Assembly: GCF_019139815.1 (NCBI RefSeq)
Contig: NZ_CP077079.1
Span: 3,968,001-4,032,000 of the forward strand
DNA: 64,000 bases
Direction of reading: 5' to 3'
From: Pseudomonas asgharzadehiana
GTDB lineage: Bacteria; Pseudomonadota; Gammaproteobacteria; Pseudomonadales; Pseudomonadaceae
Shown here: positions 16,867 through 25,726 of the stretch, one piece after another
How positions within the stretch are numbered: position 1 is the first letter of the stretch
How the letters are laid out: each line of letters starts with the position of its first letter
The notes under the pieces: model-generated
The model's input: the letters and a program-made list of their open reading frames with translations, nothing else
Told to the model about the DNA's origin: nothing
Database searches by the model: none
Position numbers and translations under genes: made by a program

Positions 16867-17192
16867 CAAAGCACTCCGTTGAGGTGGTAGTTGCCGACGA
16901 TCTGGTATTTGCGCCGCAAGGGGTCATCCAGGGTCGACGGCAGCGCGGTGCGTTGGCCGGTCAATTCGAATTCGGCGTTGCTGGCGGCAATCAGGGCCTC
17001 GGCCGCGGCGATCTGCGCTTCGGTGGCGGCCACCGGGCTGGGGTGGCTGTCGGCGCGCTCAAGCAAGGCGGCGGCCACGTCGACACGGATCTGCAAGTCG
17101 CCGAAGCGGCTGATCACGTAGGGGTCGTCACTTTTTTGGACGTGAAGACGGGTGCTGTCGAGCAGTTGGCGGGCGAGTGTCAGTGCGGTCAT
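16866..17192 (-). CDS. Short acyl-CoA-dehydrogenase C-terminal-like protein (probable remnant)
   Basis: The protein has 108 residues and aligns only with the C-terminal helical domain of the SfnB-like protein next door. 'DPYVISRFGDLQIRVDVAAA' matches 'DPFTIAAIGDLQWRVHGTEA', and 'RRKYQIVGNYHLNGVL' matches 'RWKYHLIGNFVLNGVK'. The 'LDRFWRNARTHTLHDP' segment is shortened to 'LPSTLDDP'. The FAD- and substrate-binding N-terminal domains are absent. It nevertheless has a GAGGAG ribosome site, follows SfnB by 12 bases and overlaps the monooxygenase start. It is either the tail of a deleted second acyl-CoA-dehydrogenase-like monooxygenase or a small retained accessory domain. Confidence 0.6.
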   Translation of the reverse strand: MTALTLARQLLDSTRLHVQKSDDPYVISRFGDLQIRVDVAAALLERADSHPSPVAATEAQIAAAEALIAASNAEFELTGQRTALPSTLDDPLRRKYQIVGNYHLNGVL

Positions 17193-17204
17193 GGGGCAGG
17201 CTCC

Positions 17205-18401
17205 TCAATTCCAGGCGTGGCGCGCAGGCTTCACGCCGTTGAGCACGAAGTTACCGATCAGGTGGTATTTCCAGCGGGCCGGATCATGCAGGGTGTGGGT
17301 GCGCGCGTTGCGCCAGAAGCGGTCGAGGTTGTGCTTGGCGGTCACCGAGCGGGTGCCGGCCAGTTCGAAGAGTTTGCTGCTGGCGAGCAAGGCGGTTTCG
17401 GCCGACAGCACCTTGGCCTGGGCCACCACCAGAGAGGCGTGGGCCACGCTGTCTTCATTCGGCTCGGCCAGCGCCTGGTCGACCGCGATGCCGGCCTTGG
17501 CGAGGATGGCTTCGGTGCCGTGAACGCGCCATTGCAGGTCGCCGATGGCGGCGATTGTGAATGGGTCCTGCCAGCCGTGGTCCAGCTGGCTGTCGATCCA
17601 GGGCCGGGCCTGGCGGGCATGGATCTTGGCCTGTTCCAGCGCGCCAAGGGCGATGCCGGTATCGACGGCGGCCTGGATGATTTGTGAAATCGGGCCGTCG
17701 GCGGTGGGTTTATCGAACGCTAGATGCGCAGGGATCACCGCGCTCAACGGTACGTTCACGCCATCGAGGGTCACGCCACCACTGGCGGTGGTGCGCTGGC
17801 CGAAGCCGTCCCAGTTGTCGATCACGCTCAGCCCCGGCGCGTCGCGTCCGACGAAACCAATAAACGCCTGGCCCTGCTCGTTATTGCCTGCGGTGGGCAC
17901 GATATGGGCGAACAGCGCGCCGGTGCAGTAAAACTTTTCACCATTGATTTGCGCGGTGTCGCCGTTGAACCGGATCTGCGTGTCGAAGGTACCGGCGTTT
18001 TTGCTCTTGGCTTCGGAGAACGCATTGCCGAAGCGGTAACCCGCCAAGACCTTGCCGAAGTAATAGCGCTTTTGTTCCTCGGTACCGGTTTGCAGCAGGA
18101 GGTCCACCACCCCCAGATGGTTCTGCGGGATTTGCCCCAGGGACGGGTCGGCCGCGGAAATCCGTTTGATCACCTCGGCCACCGTCACATAGGACACCCC
18201 GGCACCGCCGTAGGCCTTGGGCACCGTGATACCCCACAGGCCGCTGCCGGAAAATTCGTCAAGTTCGGCCACCGGCAGGCGCCGGTCGCGGTCGCGCGCG
18301 CTGGCTTCGACGGCAAAGCGTTCGGCCAGGCGCGTGACGACTTCAATGGCCTCCGCGTCCGAGCGGATGATATGGGCAGGGTGTTGAGGGTGGGCTGACA
18401 T
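17205..18401 (-). CDS. sfnB: SfnB-family sulfur-acquisition oxidoreductase (acyl-CoA dehydrogenase fold)
   Basis: The 398-residue protein has the full acyl-CoA dehydrogenase/DszC fold. The N-terminal helical domain includes 'LWGITVPKAYGGAGVS', the middle beta domain 'NAFSEAKSKNAGTFDT', and the C-terminal four-helix domain ends 'WKYHLIGNFVLNGVK'. The sequence fits SfnB, known in P. putida from dimethyl sulfone and sulfonate use under sulfur limitation. Members oxygenate sulfur compounds with reduced flavin instead of dehydrogenating acyl-CoA. It is the first gene of a minus-strand operon, preceded by a GGAG ribosome site and a sigma-54-type promoter. The symbol is used for the family; paralogues exist in Pseudomonas. 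Confidence 0.82.
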   Translation of the reverse strand: MSAHPQHPAHIIRSDAEAIEVVTRLAERFAVEASARDRDRRLPVAELDEFSGSGLWGITVPKAYGGAGVSYVTVAEVIKRISAADPSLGQIPQNHLGVVDLLLQTGTEEQKRYYFGKVLAGYRFGNAFSEAKSKNAGTFDTQIRFNGDTAQINGEKFYCTGALFAHIVPTAGNNEQGQAFIGFVGRDAPGLSVIDNWDGFGQRTTASGGVTLDGVNVPLSAVIPAHLAFDKPTADGPISQIIQAAVDTGIALGALEQAKIHARQARPWIDSQLDHGWQDPFTIAAIGDLQWRVHGTEAILAKAGIAVDQALAEPNEDSVAHASLVVAQAKVLSAETALLASSKLFELAGTRSVTAKHNLDRFWRNARTHTLHDPARWKYHLIGNFVLNGVKPARHAWN

Positions 18402-18437
18402 GGGCCGACTCCAGGCTCCGAGAGAATAACGGAGGGA

Positions 18438-18456
18438 TTGCAGGAGTCGTGCCTGA
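18438..18456 (-). promoter_or_regulatory. Sigma-54 (-24/-12) promoter of the sfnB-liv operon
   Basis: On the minus strand the sequence AGGCACGACTCCTGCAA has GG (18453-18452) and GC (18441-18440) separated by exactly ten bases. It keeps GGCACG and TGCA of the TGGCACG-N4-TTGCA consensus. The expected start point is near 18428, some 27 bases before the ATG at 18401. SfnR, a sigma-54 enhancer-binding protein, is known to control sfn genes, so this fits the gene content. Confidence 0.62.
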
Positions 18457-18555
18457 ATCTAATCACCAGCAAAATCAGCGGATTGCGGGTTAAGCGAGAC
18501 CCTTGAGCGCAGTGCAAACCAGCAAAATGTCCATCCACTGTTGCCTGGCGGACAG

Positions 18556-19119
18556 TTAGAGCACCACGTTACGAACAAAGCGCACGGCCACGTCGCCGTC
18601 ATTGCGATAGCCATGGACCTGGCGGCTGGCAAACATGAAAAACTCACCGGCAGCGACCTGTTTGTCTTCTTCGCCAACGCGCAAGGTCAGGCAGCCTTCA
18701 AACACAAACACCTGCACGCTCCAGCCTTCGGGGTCGGGTTCGGGGCTGTAGCGATCGCCGGGCTCCAGGCGCATCTCCCATAGCTCGACTTCGCGCCGCG
18801 CAGTGGCCTTGGCCAGTAATACGGCTTTGCTGCCGGGAATGTCGCCGGCCCAGGCGAGTTCGTTGATGCGGCTGTGGTCGCCCGCATCCGGGGCCTGGAT
18901 CAGGTCGCTGAAGGCCACTTCCAGTGCTTCGGCCACGCGGTCGAGGGTGGACAGGCTGACGTTCTTCTCGCCGGCCTCGATGGCCACCAGCATGCGCCGG
19001 CTGACCCCGGACTTTTCCGACAGCGCGGTCTGGCTGAGGTCGGCGGCGTGGCGCAGACGACGGACGTTCTGGCTGACGTGTTGCAGGACCGAGGCCCGGT
19101 GTGGATTTTCTTTGTGCAC
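18556..19119 (-). CDS. XRE-type regulator with C-terminal cupin
   Basis: The reading frame is open far upstream, but the meaningful protein starts at a GTG at 19119 (187 residues, MHKENPHRASVL...). Residues about 15-70 form an XRE helix-turn-helix ('LSQTALSEKSGVSRRMLVAI' followed by 'SLSTLDRVAEALEV'). Residues about 105-185 form a cupin barrel ('LEPGDRYSPEPDPEGWSVQV', 'AAGEFFMFASRQVHGYRN'). Such regulators sense a small metabolite through the cupin. It is divergent from the EamA exporter with a 12-base palindrome between them, so it probably regulates that exporter and itself. The region upstream of 19119 in this frame is antisense to the exporter gene and was not included. Confidence 0.83.
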   Translation of the reverse strand: MHKENPHRASVLQHVSQNVRRLRHAADLSQTALSEKSGVSRRMLVAIEAGEKNVSLSTLDRVAEALEVAFSDLIQAPDAGDHSRINELAWAGDIPGSKAVLLAKATARREVELWEMRLEPGDRYSPEPDPEGWSVQVFVFEGCLTLRVGEEDKQVAAGEFFMFASRQVHGYRNDGDVAVRFVRNVVL

Positions 19120-19144
19120 TATATTGCTCAATGGGTGGGTGTGC

Positions 19145-19156
19145 GCAGTATACTGC
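19145..19156. promoter_or_regulatory. 12-bp palindrome in the XRE/EamA divergent promoter
   Basis: GCAGTATACTGC is a perfect 12-base palindrome in the 93-base gap between the two divergent starts. It is a natural operator candidate for the XRE-cupin regulator. Only one copy is visible. Confidence 0.45.
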
Positions 19157-19212
19157 CCAGCGTGCGGCGCATTGTGCGGTCCGTGCCTTTCCCTTGCAAG
19201 ACCAGAGCCGCC

Positions 19213-20142
19213 ATGACCGCCCCGACCTCCCCTTCGCGTTTCAATCGTTTCAGCAAAGCCGAATGCATCCTGGTGTTTATCACCATGATCTGGGGCGGCA
19301 CCTTTTTGCTGGTGCAGCACGCCATGACCGTCAGCGGGCCGATGTTCTTCGTGGGCCTGCGCTTTGCGGCGGCCGCGATTGTGGTGGGCTTCTTTTCCCT
19401 GCGCACCCTGCGTGACCTGAGCCTGTTCGAACTGAAGGCCGGGGTGTTTATCGGCGTGGCGATCATGTTCGGCTACGGCCTGCAGACCATCGGCCTGCAA
19501 ACCATTTTGAGCAGCCAGTCGGCGTTCATCACCGCGCTGTACGTGCCGTTCGTGCCGTTGCTGCAATGGCTGGTGCTGGGGCGTCGTCCGGGCTTGATGC
19601 CCAGTATCGGCATCATGCTGGCGTTTGCCGGGTTGATGCTGTTGACCGGCCCGACCGGAGCATCGCTGAATTTCAGCCCCGGCGAAATCGCGACCTTGAT
19701 CGGCGCCATCGCGATTGCCGCGGAAATCATCCTGATCAGCGCATTTGCCGGGCAGGTGGATGTACGTCGCGTCACCGTGGTGCAACTGGCCACGGCATCG
19801 CTGCTGTCGTTCCTGATGGTCGTGCCGATGGGCGAGGTATTGCCGGGGTTCTCGTGGTTGCTGCTGTTCAGCGCGGTGGGCCTGGGCTTGACCAGCGCGG
19901 TGATCCAGGTCGCGATGAACTGGGCGCAGCAGAGCGTTTCGCCAACACGGGCCACCTTGATTTATGCCGGTGAGCCGGTCTGGGCCGGGGTGATCGGGCG
20001 GCTCGCCGGCGAGCGCTTCCCGCCGATAGCGATGCTGGGGGCGGTGTTGATTGTGCTGGCGGTAATTGTGAGTGAGATGAAGACGCGCGGGCAGAAGGCG
20101 GTTGAACTTCAAGCGGAGGTAGAACACGAACAACAAGGATAA
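19213..20142 (+). CDS. EamA/DMT-family transporter
   Basis: The ATG at 19213 gives 309 residues; the frame is open further upstream, but that part overlaps the divergent regulator and was excluded. Ten membrane helices in two EamA repeats are visible: 'MIWGGTFLLVQHAM' starts the first and 'LIGAIAIAAEIILISAFAGQ' the second. 'RATLIYAGEPVWAGVIGRL' is the typical end-of-repeat motif. The family exports amino acids, metabolites or drugs from the inner membrane. Pairing with an XRE-cupin regulator suggests ligand-induced expression. The substrate is unknown. No gene is evident in the 154 bases that follow. Confidence 0.87.
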   Translation: MTAPTSPSRFNRFSKAECILVFITMIWGGTFLLVQHAMTVSGPMFFVGLRFAAAAIVVGFFSLRTLRDLSLFELKAGVFIGVAIMFGYGLQTIGLQTILSSQSAFITALYVPFVPLLQWLVLGRRPGLMPSIGIMLAFAGLMLLTGPTGASLNFSPGEIATLIGAIAIAAEIILISAFAGQVDVRRVTVVQLATASLLSFLMVVPMGEVLPGFSWLLLFSAVGLGLTSAVIQVAMNWAQQSVSPTRATLIYAGEPVWAGVIGRLAGERFPPIAMLGAVLIVLAVIVSEMKTRGQKAVELQAEVEHEQQG

Positions 20143-20296
20143 GACCCGGCCTTCACCACAGGTAACGGTGCGGGGCTGAAACAATGCTTATTCGGAATTT
20201 TCGATCTACCTTGTAGGATCCTGCCACATCTTGCCGTTTGGTGATCACGAAAGCGGCACGTATGATGCATCCCAAACTCCCGCAGATTAGAAGCCT

Positions 20297-23218
20297 ATGT
20301 CCCTGATAGTTCTACTGCTTCTGCCTTTTATCGGCAGCTGTCTGGCGGCCTTGCTGCCGCACAACGCACGTAATACCGAATCCCTGCTGGCCGGCCTCGT
20401 GGCGCTGGTGGGGACTGTTCAAGTTGCCCTGCTCTACCCCCAGGTCGCCTATGGCGGCGTGATCCGCGAAGAATTCATGTGGTTGCCCAGCCTGGGGCTG
20501 AACATCGTGCTGCGCATGGATGGCTTCGCCTGGTTGTTCTCGATGCTGGTGCTGGGCATCGGCACGCTGGTGTCGCTGTATGCGCGCTACTACATGTCGC
20601 CGGAAGACCCGGTGCCGCGGTTCTTCGCGTTCTTCCTGGCGTTTATGGGCGCCATGCTCGGGCTGGTGATCTCCGGCAATCTGGTGCAGATCGTGTTCTT
20701 TTGGGAACTGACCAGCCTGTTCTCGTTCCTGCTGATCGGCTACTGGCACCACCGCGCCGATGCACGACGCGGCGCCTATATGGCGTTGATGGTCACCGGC
20801 GCGGGCGGCTTGTGCCTGTTGGCGGGGGTGATGCTGCTGGGGCATATCGTCGGCAGCTATGACCTGGACCAGGTGCTGGCGGCGGGCGATCAGATTCGCG
20901 CGCACTCGCTGTACCCGGTGATGCTGACCCTGGTGCTGATCGGCGCGTTGAGCAAGAGCGCGCAGTTCCCGTTCCACTTCTGGCTGCCCCACGCCATGGC
21001 GGCGCCGACACCGGTTTCCGCTTACCTGCATTCGGCGACGATGGTGAAGGCCGGCGTGTTCCTGCTGGCCCGCCTGTGGCCATCGCTGTCGGGCAGCGAA
21101 GAATGGTTCTGGATCGTCGGCGGTGCCGGCGCCCTCACCCTCCTCCTCGGCGCTTACTGCGCCATGTTTCAAAACGATCTCAAAGGCCTGCTGGCCTACT
21201 CCACCATCAGCCACCTCGGGCTGATCACCTTGCTGCTGGGGCTCAACAGCCCGCTGGCCGCCGTCGCGGCAGTGTTCCATATCCTCAACCACGCCACCTT
21301 CAAGGCCTCGCTGTTCATGGCGGCGGGCATCATCGACCACGAAAGCGGCACGCGGGACATCCGCAAGCTCAGCGGCCTGGTGCGGCTGATCCCGTTTACC
21401 GCGACCCTGGCGATGGTGGCCAGCGCCTCCATGGCCGGCGTGCCGTTGCTCAATGGTTTCCTGTCCAAAGAGATGTTCTTCGCCGAAACGGTGTTTATCT
21501 CGGCGACAAAATGGGTGGAAATCGCCCTGCCGGTGATTGCGACCATCGCCGGCACATTCAGCGTGGCCTATGCCCTGCGCTTTACCGTCGATGTGTTCTT
21601 CGGCCCGCCCGCCACCGATTTGCCGCACACGCCCCACGAACCACCGCGCTGGATGCGCGCGCCGGTTGAGCTGCTGGTATTGACCTGCCTGTTGGTGGGG
21701 ATCTTCCCGGCCCAGATGGTCGGTTCGATCCTCGCCGCCGCCGCGTTGCCGGTGGTGGGCGGTGTGCTGCCGCAGTACAGCCTGGCGATCTGGCATGGCT
21801 GGAACGCGCCGATGATCATGAGCCTGGTGGCCATGACCGGCGGCGTGGTGCTCTACCTGATGCTGCGCAAGCAACTCAAGCGCGGTCGCTTCAAATACCC
21901 GCCGGTCATCAGCTACTTCAACGGCAAGCGCGGTTTCGAACGCTGCCTGGTGGTGATGATGCGCGGGGTACGCAAGATCGAAAAACGCATCAGCACCAAG
22001 CGCCTGCAAACGCAGTTGTTCCTGCTGGTGATCGTCGCGGTGATAGGCGCCATGATCCCGCTGCTGCACAGTGGCCTCACCTGGGGCGAGCGGCCGAAGA
22101 TCCCCGGTTCCGTCGTGTTCGTAACCTTGTGGCTGCTGGCGATTGCCTGTGCCCTGGGCGCCGCCTGGCAAGCCAAGTATCACCGGCTCGCGGCCCTGAC
22201 CATGGTCAGCGTGTGCGGCCTGATGACCTGCGTGACCTTCGTGTGGTTCTCGGCGCCGGACCTGGCGCTGACCCAATTGGTCGTCGAAGTCGTCACCACG
22301 GTGCTGATCCTGCTCGGCCTGCGCTGGTTGCCACGGCGGATCGAAGACGTCTCGCCACTGCCCAGTTCGTTGCGCAAGGCCCGTGTCCGTCGCCTGCGTG
22401 ACTTCTTGTTGTCCACCGTGGTCGGTGGCGGCATGGCGCTGCTGTCCTACGCGATGCTGACGCGCCAGACGCCCAACGACATTTCCTCGTTCTACTTGAG
22501 CCGTGCCCTGCCCGAAGGCGGCGGCAGCAATGTAGTGAACGTGATGCTGGTGGACTTCCGGGGCTTCGACACCCTGGGCGAAATCACCGTGCTCGGCGCC
22601 GTGGCGCTGACCGTCTACGCGCTGCTGCGCCGCTTCCGCCCTTCGAAGGAAAGCATGCAACTGCCCGCGCAACAGCGCCAACTGGCGCCGGACGTGGCCA
22701 CCGACCTGGTCAACCCGCGCCAGGCCAGCGACACCGCCCTGGGCTTCATGATGGTGCCGGCGGTATTGGTGCGCCTGCTGCTGCCGATTGCGCTGGTGGT
22801 GTCGTTCTACCTGTTCATGCGCGGCCACAACCAACCGGGCGGCGGATTCGTCGCAGGCTTGGTGATGTCGGTGGCGTTCATTCTGCAATACATGGTCGCC
22901 GGTACGCAGTGGGTCGAAGCGCAGATGCGCCTGCGGCCGATGCGCTGGATGGGCTTCGGGCTGCTGTCGGCGACCCTCACCGGGCTCGGCGCGCTGTTTG
23001 TCGGCTACCCGTTCCTCACCACCCATACCTGGCATGTGAGCCTGCCGCTGCTGGGCGATATCCATGTGGCCAGTGCGTTGTTTTTCGACGTTGGGGTGTA
23101 CGCCATGGTGGTCGGTTCCACCCTGCTGATGCTCACCGCCCTCGGCCACCAATCGGTGCGCGCGCACAAACCGAGCAACCAGCCCCAACCCGTTGCCGCA
23201 ACAGAAGGAGCCGCCTGA
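20297..23218 (+). CDS. mrpA: Monovalent cation/H+ antiporter subunit A (MrpA/MrpB fusion)
   Basis: The protein has 973 residues. Residues 1 to about 500 resemble NuoL of complex I (proton-translocating helices, 'FPFHFWLPHAMAAPTPVSAY', 'NDLKGLLAYSTISHLGLITL'). A C-terminal extension at about 780-955 corresponds to MrpB ('RGHNQPGGGFVAGLVMSVAF'). This AB fusion is typical of Pseudomonas Pha/Mrp systems. It is the first gene of a six-gene operon, mrpACDEFG, and its TGA overlaps the ATG of mrpC. The complex exchanges Na+ (or K+) for protons in the inner membrane and supports salt and pH tolerance. Confidence 0.94.
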   Translation: MSLIVLLLLPFIGSCLAALLPHNARNTESLLAGLVALVGTVQVALLYPQVAYGGVIREEFMWLPSLGLNIVLRMDGFAWLFSMLVLGIGTLVSLYARYYMSPEDPVPRFFAFFLAFMGAMLGLVISGNLVQIVFFWELTSLFSFLLIGYWHHRADARRGAYMALMVTGAGGLCLLAGVMLLGHIVGSYDLDQVLAAGDQIRAHSLYPVMLTLVLIGALSKSAQFPFHFWLPHAMAAPTPVSAYLHSATMVKAGVFLLARLWPSLSGSEEWFWIVGGAGALTLLLGAYCAMFQNDLKGLLAYSTISHLGLITLLLGLNSPLAAVAAVFHILNHATFKASLFMAAGIIDHESGTRDIRKLSGLVRLIPFTATLAMVASASMAGVPLLNGFLSKEMFFAETVFISATKWVEIALPVIATIAGTFSVAYALRFTVDVFFGPPATDLPHTPHEPPRWMRAPVELLVLTCLLVGIFPAQMVGSILAAAALPVVGGVLPQYSLAIWHGWNAPMIMSLVAMTGGVVLYLMLRKQLKRGRFKYPPVISYFNGKRGFERCLVVMMRGVRKIEKRISTKRLQTQLFLLVIVAVIGAMIPLLHSGLTWGERPKIPGSVVFVTLWLLAIACALGAAWQAKYHRLAALTMVSVCGLMTCVTFVWFSAPDLALTQLVVEVVTTVLILLGLRWLPRRIEDVSPLPSSLRKARVRRLRDFLLSTVVGGGMALLSYAMLTRQTPNDISSFYLSRALPEGGGSNVVNVMLVDFRGFDTLGEITVLGAVALTVYALLRRFRPSKESMQLPAQQRQLAPDVATDLVNPRQASDTALGFMMVPAVLVRLLLPIALVVSFYLFMRGHNQPGGGFVAGLVMSVAFILQYMVAGTQWVEAQMRLRPMRWMGFGLLSATLTGLGALFVGYPFLTTHTWHVSLPLLGDIHVASALFFDVGVYAMVVGSTLLMLTALGHQSVRAHKPSNQPQPVAATEGAA

Positions 23219-23562
23219 TGGAAGAAGTCATCGCGATTGCCATTGGGGTCCTGGCGGCCTCCGGTGTGTGGTTGATCCTGCGCCCGCGAACGTTCCAGGT
23301 GGTGATGGGCCTGTGCCTGTTGTCGTATGGGGTCAACCTGTTCATTTTCAGCATGGGCAGCCTGTTTATCGGCAAGGAGCCGATCATCAAGGACGGTGTG
23401 CCGCAGGACCTGCTCAACTACACCGATCCGCTGCCTCAGGCACTGGTACTCACGGCCATCGTCATCAGCTTCGCCATGACCGCATTGTTCCTGGTGGTGC
23501 TGCTGGCCTCCCGAGGCCTGACCGGCACCGACCACGTGGATGGCCGGGAGCCCAAGGAATGA
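23218..23562 (+). CDS. mrpC: Monovalent cation/H+ antiporter subunit C
   Basis: The 114-residue NuoK-like protein has three membrane helices ('VIAIAIGVLAASGVWLIL', 'FQVVMGLCLLSYGVNLFIF', 'ALVLTAIVISFAMTALFLVV'). It starts at the ATG overlapping the mrpA stop, with a GAAGGAG ribosome site nine bases upstream. Its own stop overlaps the mrpD start as ATGA. It is an essential membrane subunit of the Mrp complex. Confidence 0.93.
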   Translation: MEEVIAIAIGVLAASGVWLILRPRTFQVVMGLCLLSYGVNLFIFSMGSLFIGKEPIIKDGVPQDLLNYTDPLPQALVLTAIVISFAMTALFLVVLLASRGLTGTDHVDGREPKE

Positions 23563-25241
23563 ATGGGGTCAATCAACTGATCGTCGCGCCGATCCTGCTG
23601 CCGTTGCTGACCGCCGGGCTGATGCTGATGCTCGGCGAGAAGCGCCGCCCGCTCAAGGCGCGCATCAATCTGTTCTCCAGCCTGATCGGCCTGGGCATTG
23701 CCGTGTTGCTGCTGTACTGGACGCAACAAGACGGCCCCGGCTCGATTGGCGTGTACCTGCCGGGCAACTGGCAAGTGCCGTTCGGCATCGTGCTGGTGGT
23801 GGACCCGCTGTCGGCGCTGATGCTGGTGCTCACCGGGATCATCGGCGTGAGCGCGCTGCTGTTTGCCATGGCCCGCTGGGACCGTGCCGGCACCAGTTTC
23901 CATGCCCTGTTCCAGGTTCAGATGATGGGCCTGTATGGCGCCTTCCTTACGGCCGACCTGTTCAACCTGTTCGTGTTCTTCGAAGTGCTGCTGGCGGCGT
24001 CCTACGGTTTGATGCTGCACGGTTCCGGCCGCGCGCGCGTATCGGCGGGGCTGCATTACATCGCGATCAACCTGCTGGCGTCGTCATTGTTCCTGATTGG
24101 CGCGGCGATGATCTACGGCGTGACCGGCACGCTGAACTTCGCCGACCTGGCGCTGAAGATTCCGTTGGTGCCCGAAGCTGACCGTGGCCTGCTGCATGCG
24201 GGTGCGGCGATCCTGGCGACGGCGTTCCTGGCCAAGGCCGGCATGTGGCCGCTGAATTTCTGGCTGGCGCCCGCCTACTCCTCGGCCAGCGCGCCGGTGG
24301 CGGCGATGTTTGCGATCATGACCAAGGTCGGCGTGTACACCGTGCTGCGTTTGTGGACCCTGCTGTTTTCCGGCCAGGCCGGCGCATCGGCGCTGTTTGG
24401 CGGCGACTGGCTGGTGTATGGCGGCATGGCGACCATCGTCTGCGCGGCGCTGGCCATGCTGGCGGCGCAGCGGCTGGAACGCATGGCGAGCCTGAGCATT
24501 CTGGTATCGGCCGGGATCCTGCTGTCGTCGGTGGGCTTTGCCCAGCCGAGCCTCACCGCCGGGGCGCTGTTCTATCTGGTCAGCTCCACCTTGGCGCTGA
24601 GCGCACTGTTCCTGCTGGCGGAATTGATCGAGCGGTCGCGCTCGGCCAATGACCTGCCGCTGGATGAAGAAATCGATGCGCTGCCCAAGGCCATGGAGTC
24701 GCTGCATCCACGGCCAGGCGTGAATCTGGATGACGAACAGAAAGCCGTGGTCGGCCAGGTCATTCCCTGGACCATGGCCTTCCTGGGCTTGAGTTTTATC
24801 GCCTGTGCGCTGCTGATCATCGGCATGCCGCCGTTGTCCGGGTTTATCGGCAAGCTCAGCCTCTTGAGTGCGCTGGTCAACCCGCTGGGCCTGGGCAATG
24901 CCGTGGATGAGCCGATTCGCCCGGCGGCCTGGGGCCTGGTGGCGCTGCTGATTCTGTCCGGGCTGGCTTCATTGATCGCCTTTGCGCGCTTGGGCATCCA
25001 ACGCTTCTGGACCCCCGAAGAGCGCCCTTCGCCGCTGTTGCGGCGCTATGAGTGCCTGCCGATCTTCCTGCTGCTGGGCCTGAGCATTGCGCTGACCTTC
25101 AAGGCTGAACCCCTGCTGCACTACACGTTGGCCACCGCCCAGAGCTTGAACAACCCGGAGCGCTACGTGATGGCCGTGATGGCCACGCGCCCGGTGCCTA
25201 GCCCTGAAGCCAAGGCCGCCGCACGGGAGGTACAGCCATGA
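23559..25241 (+). CDS. mrpD: Monovalent cation/H+ antiporter subunit D
   Basis: The start is the ATG at 23559, coupled to the mrpC stop; a longer frame upstream lies inside mrpC. The protein has 560 residues with about 14 helices and is related to NuoN/NuoM. Typical features are 'DLFNLFVFFEVLLAASYGLM' near residue 135 and 'AKAGMWPLNFWLAPAYSSAS' near 225. It is a proton-conducting subunit of the antiporter. Confidence 0.93.
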   Translation: MNGVNQLIVAPILLPLLTAGLMLMLGEKRRPLKARINLFSSLIGLGIAVLLLYWTQQDGPGSIGVYLPGNWQVPFGIVLVVDPLSALMLVLTGIIGVSALLFAMARWDRAGTSFHALFQVQMMGLYGAFLTADLFNLFVFFEVLLAASYGLMLHGSGRARVSAGLHYIAINLLASSLFLIGAAMIYGVTGTLNFADLALKIPLVPEADRGLLHAGAAILATAFLAKAGMWPLNFWLAPAYSSASAPVAAMFAIMTKVGVYTVLRLWTLLFSGQAGASALFGGDWLVYGGMATIVCAALAMLAAQRLERMASLSILVSAGILLSSVGFAQPSLTAGALFYLVSSTLALSALFLLAELIERSRSANDLPLDEEIDALPKAMESLHPRPGVNLDDEQKAVVGQVIPWTMAFLGLSFIACALLIIGMPPLSGFIGKLSLLSALVNPLGLGNAVDEPIRPAAWGLVALLILSGLASLIAFARLGIQRFWTPEERPSPLLRRYECLPIFLLLGLSIALTFKAEPLLHYTLATAQSLNNPERYVMAVMATRPVPSPEAKAAAREVQP

Positions 25242-25726
25242 AACGCCTGCTCCCTGCCCCGTGGTTATCGCTGGCCTTGTGCATACTGTGGCTGCTGCTG
25301 AACCTGTCGGTCAGCCCCGGCAACCTGCTATTGGGCGCACTGCTGGGCGTTCTTGCGCCGTGGATGATGGCACCGCTGCGCCCGCAACCGATAAGCCTGC
25401 GCCGTCCCGGCGTGATCCTGCGCCTGTTTCTGCTGGTGGGCCGCGACGTGATTGTCTCCAACCTGCAAGTGGCGTGGCGCGTCCTGACCTGCGGCTCACG
25501 CCCGCCACACTCGCGCTTCATCAAGATCCCCCTGGATCTGCGCAGCCCCAACGGCCTCGCCGCGCTGTCGATGATCACCACGGTGATTCCCGGCACCATC
25601 TGGTCGGAGCTGGCCCTGGACCGCAGCCTCCTGCTGTTGCATGTCTTCGACCTGCACGATGAAGCGCCGTTTATCGAACACTTCAAAGCCACCTATGAAC
25701 GGCCCCTGATGGAGATCTTCGAATGA
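25238..25726 (+). CDS. mrpE: Monovalent cation/H+ antiporter subunit E
   Basis: The 162-residue protein has two N-terminal helices and a soluble C-terminal part with 'LAALSMITTVIPGTIWSEL', the conserved MrpE core. It overlaps mrpD upstream and mrpF downstream by four bases each. MrpE is needed for stability or full activity of the complex. Confidence 0.92.
   Translation: MKRLLPAPWLSLALCILWLLLNLSVSPGNLLLGALLGVLAPWMMAPLRPQPISLRRPGVILRLFLLVGRDVIVSNLQVAWRVLTCGSRPPHSRFIKIPLDLRSPNGLAALSMITTVIPGTIWSELALDRSLLLLHVFDLHDEAPFIEHFKATYERPLMEIFE

Noticed and set aside
19120..20184. N-terminal extension of the XRE-cupin frame to 20184
   Set aside because: The extension is antisense to the EamA exporter and has no helix or domain pattern; the GTG at 19119 gives the normal family length.
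20312..23188. 958-codon minus-strand ORF
   Set aside because: Shadow of mrpA; composition rich in His/Gln/Arg, as expected for an antisense frame of GC-rich DNA.
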